Shown: positions 58,438 through 64,000 of the stretch, piece after piece | Numbering within the stretch: the first letter of the stretch is position 1 | How the letters are laid out: each line of letters begins with the position of its first letter | DNA from: Luzula sylvatica | Taxonomy: Eukaryota > Streptophyta > Magnoliopsida > Poales > Juncaceae | Assembly: GCA_946800325.1 (NCBI GenBank) | Contig: OX326957.1 | Location: 52,199,798 to 52,263,797, forward strand | Direction of reading: 5' to 3' | DNA: 64,000 nucleotides | Notes under the pieces: generated by a model | Database searches by the model: none | Seen by the model: only the letters and a program-made list of their open reading frames with translations | What the model was told of the DNA's origin: nothing | Program-made: the position numbers and the translations under genes

Positions 58438-59632
58438 CAACACGTACCATATCCATATCCATATTTTTCGGATACGGTACTACCCGGATCTGGATACGGT
58501 TCGGATATTAAACGAATACGGATACGATTCGGATATTATCGGATAAGGATATGGATACGAATCATATTTGTATATTAAAATGGATACTATGATATAATAA
58601 TATAATAATATTTTTAGAATTCAAATTTTGATTATTTTATAAATTTAAAACAAATTATATATAGGAGCATTTCTGCATGTAACCCGTTATGGGATGAAAA
58701 TTCGAAAAATAACCCCTTTTTCAATAATATTCCAGAAATGACCCTAACCGGGTTTTTAAATCTCGGTGCTACAGTGTTTTTTGAAAAAAAAAAAAATTCT
58801 CCTCCAAAATGTACCCACCGAATTCTCCATCTATGTTCTAGTTAGTATATTTAAATAAAATGATAACTAGTACATGTTAGTTATTAACTTAATACATAAT
58901 TAATATTTATTCGAATTCATAAATTGGAATAAATATTAATGAATATTTAATGATATGTTCTAATTATCACATTAATTAAATGTAATATTAATGAATTCTC
59001 CATTATTGAACTATTACATTTAATTAATGTGATAATTAGAACATATCATTAAATATTCATTAATATTTATTCCAATTTATGAATTCGAATAAATTTTAAT
59101 TATGTATTAAGTTAATAGCTAATATGTACTAGTTATCATTTTATTTAAATATACTAACGAGAACATAGATGGAGAATTCGGTGGGTACATTTTGGTGGAG
59201 AATAAATATTTTTCTTTCAAAACACTGTAGCACCGGGATTTAAAAACCCGGTTAGGGTCATTTCTGGAATATTTTTGAAAAGGGGGTTATTTTTCGAATT
59301 TTCATCACATAAGGGGTTACATGCAGAAATGCTCCTTATATATATACACATATATATAAGTGATTATTGATTATTATGTATTATTATGAATTAAAATATT
59401 GTTATTGTCTATTATGTATTACTATAATTTTGATCATGATTACAACAAAACGGATACCCGTTTACAAATTTTATTCGGATCCGGATAGTATCCGGATCCA
59501 TATCCGAATCTATCAAAAATTTAGCTCCTAGATTCGGATCCATATCCATAAAAACGTATATGGTTCCGGATCCGGTTCCATTCGGATACGGTTCGGGCAA
59601 TAACCGCCCCATTGACACCCCTAATATTATGA
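58438..59632. mobile_element. GGATACGG-rich element interrupted by the foldback element
   Basis: 58440-58590 and 59450-59600 are full of GGATACGG/CCGTATCC and GGATATGG words that pair with each other across the insertion. The right end CATTGACACCCCTA (to about 59632) is a common hAT-type MITE terminus; the matching left end is missing, apparently lost where the LTR-family repeat abuts. Confidence 0.55.
58655..59344. mobile_element. Foldback element with 323-bp arms and 9-bp target duplication
   Basis: The left arm 58664-58986 and right arm 59013-59335 have equal length and are near-perfect inverted copies around a 26-base loop. Ends are GGAGCATTTCTGCATGT and ACATGCAGAAATGCTCC. Nine bases TTATATATA repeat on both sides (58655-58663, 59336-59344), the duplication length of the Mutator superfamily. 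No coding sequence. Relatives are at 1-196 and possibly 33725-33777. Confidence 0.88.
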
Positions 59633-60420
59633 TAGTTCATACATACCATTTTCCTTAATTTTAATTTGTAAATATGTTATTTAAGAAAATGCAATCCAAA
59701 AAATGCATATTTACATAATAAAATTGTAAGTATTGTTATGTTCTTATTAATCATATATATATATATATATAATACTAAGTAGATTATATTTGTGTTTTTT
59801 TAAAACAATTACGATATTAAAATTTAAAAAATTAGTAGAAATTCATAAAAATTGTTTATATCATAACATAAATTACTTCTTAAATGTATAAACAACATCA
59901 AATAGTATAATTATTTTTGAAATGTAAATAAACTGTACGATATTTAAATTATTTTTTATATTTTGTTTCTGAATTAAATTTCGATACTTTAGTTACTTTT
60001 ACTATTAAACCTAATATTATAATTTTCAATGAATTTTGATAGGTAAAAAAATTATTAGCACTGCATAATTAATGATGTGTTTTGTGACTACATATGTCGT
60101 GGTTTATTATTTTATATTTGACATTACATGCAATATTATGAACACCGATGATATAATGTGTGTTGTTATGCTATTTTTTCTTAAAATCGTGTTATGCCTT
60201 AAATATTATTATATAATGATACTACTATATATAATAATGTATGTATTATTATTTGATAAAAGAATGAGTTATTTATTATTATAATTTAAATAATTGTAGA
60301 ACATATACATAATCATACATAAAAAGTTCAATAATTTTATTTTGAGATGATATTATTATGATGATCATAAAACTTTGTCATTTGTGTTATAATGAAAAAC
60401 ATAATAAACATGTATGGCGT
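59633..60420 (+). mobile_element. Helitron relative, 5'-truncated
   Basis: Follows the later part of the Helitron ending at 27820: CATACATACCATTTTCC, TTTTAATTTGTAAA, AATGCATATTTACAT, AATTATTAGCACTG-like, GTTATAATGAAAAACATAAT. The terminal hairpin is decayed to GTATGGCGTGAGCATTAT at about 60412-60430. Confidence 0.55.
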
Positions 60421-61203
60421 GAGCATTATATTGATGTTTAATTAGACCTTCCAATTAATCCAACAATTCTTTTTCGAAACAATCTCCTAATTGTAACATA
60501 TACTTCTGTTTGGATATTATATGTAAAAATATTGCAAACTAATGACTTGAACTATTATCTTTCGCTAGGTTAATTTTCATGAAATTCCTACATAAACCTT
60601 TGCAAAAAATATAGTAGTTCAAGTCATTATTGCAATGTGACGGGACATTCTAAAAACATCTAAAATTTTAAGAAAATATTAAGTATACATAAAAATCTAT
60701 AAAGAAATATTAAACAAAAAAAAATAATGATTGGGTTAATTAAAAGTCTAATTAGGAGAAATATAGTAGTTGAAGTCCTTTGAACTTTTTAAAATGAAGC
60801 ATCCAACAGATGTTATCTTTCAGTCAATTCTTCAAAATATCCTTTCAGGTCAATGATAATATGTAATGGAGATCATATGCCAGGATGGCTACAGAATGGA
60901 TACAGAATGTGGAATATCTTAATCTTTTCTTTAAATTCAGATCATTTATAATACAAAAATTCTTCCTAAAAGTCAGCTCTTAAAAATTGTGATCCTCATC
61001 CTGTAAGAAGTCGCGATCAGCATTCCTCCGAGAAAGCCGGCAATAAGCGTTCTTATATTATTTCCTTCAATTTATCGGTACGATGATGCGTCGTCGACCT
61101 GATCCGTGCACATAATGGCCATGATCAATGCCCGATCTCCCGATCCCTAGCCAATTTTTCCTGGTATGTTGTTATTGTGAATGGATATAGCATGCTTTGT
61201 GTT
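60421..61203. other. Intergenic DNA
   Basis: A/T-rich. A short repeated phrase AAATATAGTAGTT-AAGTC occurs near 60607-60625 and 60760-60778. No gene seen. Confidence 0.35.
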
Positions 61204-61378
61204 TTCAAGAACTACTTAAAAAAAAAAAAAAAAAAAAAGTAAATGAAGAAGTTCCGATGGTCCTCCATTCATTGGTGGCAATGAAATTCAAACTCATAAC
61301 ATCTCACAATATATGATTTTTTATGTCTCACACTCAACCACTCGACTATGTGTCCATTGACATATTCAAGAACTACTT
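61204..61378 (-). mobile_element. tRNA-derived SINE with 14-bp target duplication
   Basis: On the minus strand the body (61364 down to 61218) starts TGTCAATGGACACA, has an exact RNA polymerase III A box TAGTCGAGTGG (61338-61348) and a degenerate B box (GTTTGAATTTC, about 61283-61293), and ends in a run of 21 T (61218-61238). The 14 bases TTCAAGAACTACTT flank it exactly on the plus strand (61204-61217, 61365-61378). A poly-T tail is known in some plant SINEs. Confidence 0.85.
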
Positions 61379-62359
61379 GATCTGAGAAATGATCATTTTT
61401 TTTTTGAGAAAATAGGAAGGGCTCAAAAGTGTCGCGTCTATTGAATTTTATTAATTATAATTATACATCTATATATTGTGTTAAGCTTAGAACTCCAAAC
61501 AATGAGCTCCGTATCTTTACCGAATGCCTTAATTAATATTGAGGGATTTTCTCCAACCCCAATTACTACTATAATTAACATGATGAATTAACTATTAATA
61601 TATAATTAATAATTTTTAAATATTTAGTATTATTAAATTTTTTATTAATTATGTTTCACCATTAAGATATTAATTGAGATTAAAGAATGTGTGAGGAAAT
61701 GAGAGGCAAAGTAGATCTTTCCATTAATATTTCACACCCAAAATACACCCAACTACATTGACTATGTTTCGAGGATTTATCAAAACAATAACCACTCGAA
61801 TTTGTAAAACCAATGACTAAGATCTTTGAAGGTCAAAAAACTCATACGGCAGTTGATTGACCAAGACATATAAAGCATCATATGTAGAATGTTCTGGATT
61901 CAATTTTTATTAACATTTAATGAATGAAAGATCATCGAACTTTCTTCATTTATAAAAAAAAATTCCATGAAGGTGACGTTGGAAGTGATTTATTGGATGG
62001 TTAATTTGCCTTTAGAAAATACATTGATTTGGTTATTACATCAAAAAAGGAAAACAAACTGAGATTTCGACTTTCTTTTGAAATGATTCGAATCATGTTA
62101 TTTTTGGTTCTGGTTGAATAAATGTTAATGATATATATTAGGCTTGACCTGACTATAAACAATTTTTGAGTAATCAATCTTTACTTTCACGAGTGTTAAA
62201 AGCTCCAATTTTTAGGGGTATTCGCGATTCACGATACTTCTTATTTTGATATTTTGGCCACTTTCTGTCGGTAGCACAAAGTCAATTGCCATCAATTTGA
62301 TTATTTCAAGAATCAATCAAAGAAAAAAAAAATGTGTTATAATTAACAACGAAATGCAT
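61379..62359. other. Intergenic DNA
   Basis: A/T-rich, no gene or clear repeat end seen. Confidence 0.35.
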
Positions 62360-63401
62360 ACTGGCATTTGACAAAATGAAATAAATGTGTTATAAAGCAA
62401 TCCATTGTATCCTCCTTGTTACTGACCTTTCAGCTTGTAAAATATATAAGTACAGTAAGTTATGGGTCATAATTGGATTCAAGTTGCATTGCTATCAAAT
62501 ATTGAATAATGAACGTTGTATCAAAAGTCTTCTCTGGTTAATAAAAATCTATATATGTTACCCTCTCTCCTAATAATATATTTTGTTTTGAAAATGAAGT
62601 GTCCTGCTTAATTAACCTAAGTACTTGAATGCAGATTTCTCTTAAAATTTCGAAAGGAAAAATACTGGATATATTATGGATTGCGATTCCATGTCACGGC
62701 CTCGTCAAACCTTCAATAAAGTTCACAAAACTATATAATTTGTTTTATAATCCAGTTGACCTAGTTTTGTGCAACATGATTTTGTGACTCTAACTAACTT
62801 GATAGTCAAGCCAATACAAGCAATATCAAAATAAAGGTCTAGGACCAACCAAACTAAATGCTAGTATAGATTATAGATATAACTGGAGTTTAATGCAGTG
62901 CCTTCTCTAAGATTTTCCCGGAAAAAATAATATATATAACTACCGATTCAGTGTATTTTATCGATATAACATCATAAAATTTACTGTTTGCTCGGGGTAA
63001 TTTGAGAAATTGATTTTTAGTTGGCCCTCAATAAACCCTGTCAAGATGAGCCACTTTTATATGGTACAAACTATATTTATAAGAGGTGCTAACTAAAAAC
63101 TTTCTGATTTAAGTGCTTAGCTAACCTTGAGAATATTCAACGACTGCACACAAGGGATCAAACTAAGTTTGATAGTTTTGATGTCTTGACAAAGCCGTAC
63201 TTGTCGTTTGTACATCAAGCACACTAGCAAGTTGTATTTGTCCCTATTAAATACAAGAAAAAGTAACCCTAATTTTATATTTAACTTCCAAAGTCAATGC
63301 CCATTGTAATACATATACAGGCAATCTAACACCAAATCTTCTTCTCATATCATTCTCCAAAGAGTACTTCTTTATTCCTCAATTCTTATTCTTATAGTGA
63401 G
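62360..63401. repeat. Duplicated 5' flank of DUF1442 copy B
   Basis: Second copy of the segment at 54241-56019, without the CACTA-like insertion. Probable promoter and 5' UTR of the gene at 63402 lie at its end. Confidence 0.7.
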
Positions 63402-63980
63402 ATGAAGATGGTATGGTGTCCAGAGACGGCCTCAAAAACATTCATCGAAGGCATCCGAGCCCTCGCCCGTGAAACCCAAAAGCACGAAGAATCTGATGTA
63501 GCTGAGCTCATCTCCACCATGGCCGGTGGGTGGAAAGCACAACTCATAATCGATGTGCAATCAAAAGATAGCGACAAGACTATGAGTCTTACCCTAATGA
63601 CAGCTGCTAAACACACAAATGGTCGATATTTCAGCCTATCAGATGATCAATTGGAGGAAATGAGACAGCTAAAAGGGGTGGATTTTTTAGTGGTCGACGG
63701 GAGAAGAAAAGATGTCGGGTCGGTGATAAAGGAGGCCAGACCAGGACCAAGAGGGATGGTGGTGGTTAGATATAACGCGAAAAGTAATGGATGGGTGTCA
63801 GGAGCCGTCATTGGCGTCGGAATGAGAGTTGTTAGGTCCGTGTTTCTGCCGATTGGAGAAGGGGTGGAAGTGGTGCATGTTGGGGTCGGCAAGGGACCGA
63901 GTTTGGGGAGAAATGGACGGAGTCGGTGGATCAAGCATATTGATCAAGAGACGGGAGAAGAACACTTGTTTCGGCGTTAA
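63402..63980 (+). CDS. DUF1442 protein, intronless short copy B
   Basis: Single exon, 192 residues, the same length as and very similar to the gene at 56020-56598 (shared ISTMAGGWKAQLIIDVQSK, KEARPGPRGMVVVRYNAK, FLPIGEGVEVVHVGVGKGPS, EEHLFRR). It lacks the same central block as that copy, so the loss preceded their duplication. Start at MKMVWCPETASK, with an alternative Met two codons in. Function unknown; both copies look intact and most changes are conservative. Confidence 0.82.
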   Translation: MKMVWCPETASKTFIEGIRALARETQKHEESDVAELISTMAGGWKAQLIIDVQSKDSDKTMSLTLMTAAKHTNGRYFSLSDDQLEEMRQLKGVDFLVVDGRRKDVGSVIKEARPGPRGMVVVRYNAKSNGWVSGAVIGVGMRVVRSVFLPIGEGVEVVHVGVGKGPSLGRNGRSRWIKHIDQETGEEHLFRR

Positions 63981-64000
63981 TTTGATTTTCGTTTTCGTAC

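Noticed and set aside
58057..58578. Plus-strand open frame of 173 codons
   Set aside because: Runs from the second LTR-family repeat into GGATACGG repeats; the corresponding frame at 24910-25242 diverges in length and sequence, so no conserved protein.
1..64000. CRISPR arrays, rRNA or functional tRNA genes
   Set aside because: None seen; the only tRNA-like sequence is the promoter part of the SINE at 61204-61378.

Overview
The window is nuclear DNA from a flowering plant, almost certainly a eudicot. Genes are split by many short AT-rich introns, the proteins are clear homologues of Arabidopsis-type KEULE, CTR9/VIP6 and PAT13/14, and the intergenic DNA is strongly AT-rich and packed with plant transposon families. 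I cannot fix the genus; an asterid is possible, but this is only an impression.

Layout. 1-1.3 kb: ends of two repeats. 1.9-18.9 kb (+ strand): a gene-dense block of four multi-exon genes: KEULE (Sec1/Munc18 protein for cytokinesis and secretion), a GIL1/IRK-interacting-like DUF641 protein, CTR9 (TPR scaffold of the Paf1 complex) and a DHHC S-acyltransferase. KEULE and CTR9 each need one GC-AG intron. Several of their introns carry a short dispersed minisatellite. 19.8-32.2 kb: a wax-synthase-type MBOAT acyltransferase cluster with three intact intronless genes (two +, one -) and one broken copy. It is split by a nested insertion: Helitron, containing a degenerate LTR retrotransposon, containing a solo LTR. 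34.5-35.3 kb: a two-exon DUF1442 gene on the minus strand. 39.1-40.2 kb: an intact F-box/DUF295 gene. 41-47.7 kb: repeats, including a 2.4-kb terminal-inverted-repeat element carrying ribosomal protein eL32 fragments, nested MITEs and a minus-strand Helitron. 48.1-53.4 kb: a second F-box copy broken by a Ty1/copia retrotransposon with a clear 5-bp target duplication. 54-64 kb: a duplicated segment with two intronless DUF1442 genes, separated by a foldback element with 323-bp arms, Helitron remnants and a SINE.

The four housekeeping genes are unrelated in function and show no sign of coordinated action. The wax-synthase, F-box and DUF1442 genes are local duplicates. The most unusual content is structural: nested transposons with readable target-site duplications, a rearrangement scar inside the copia reverse transcriptase, gene fragments carried by a transposon, and minisatellites sitting inside introns. 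Exon borders were read by eye from GT/GC-AG signals, reading frame and remembered family conservation; no alignment program was available.
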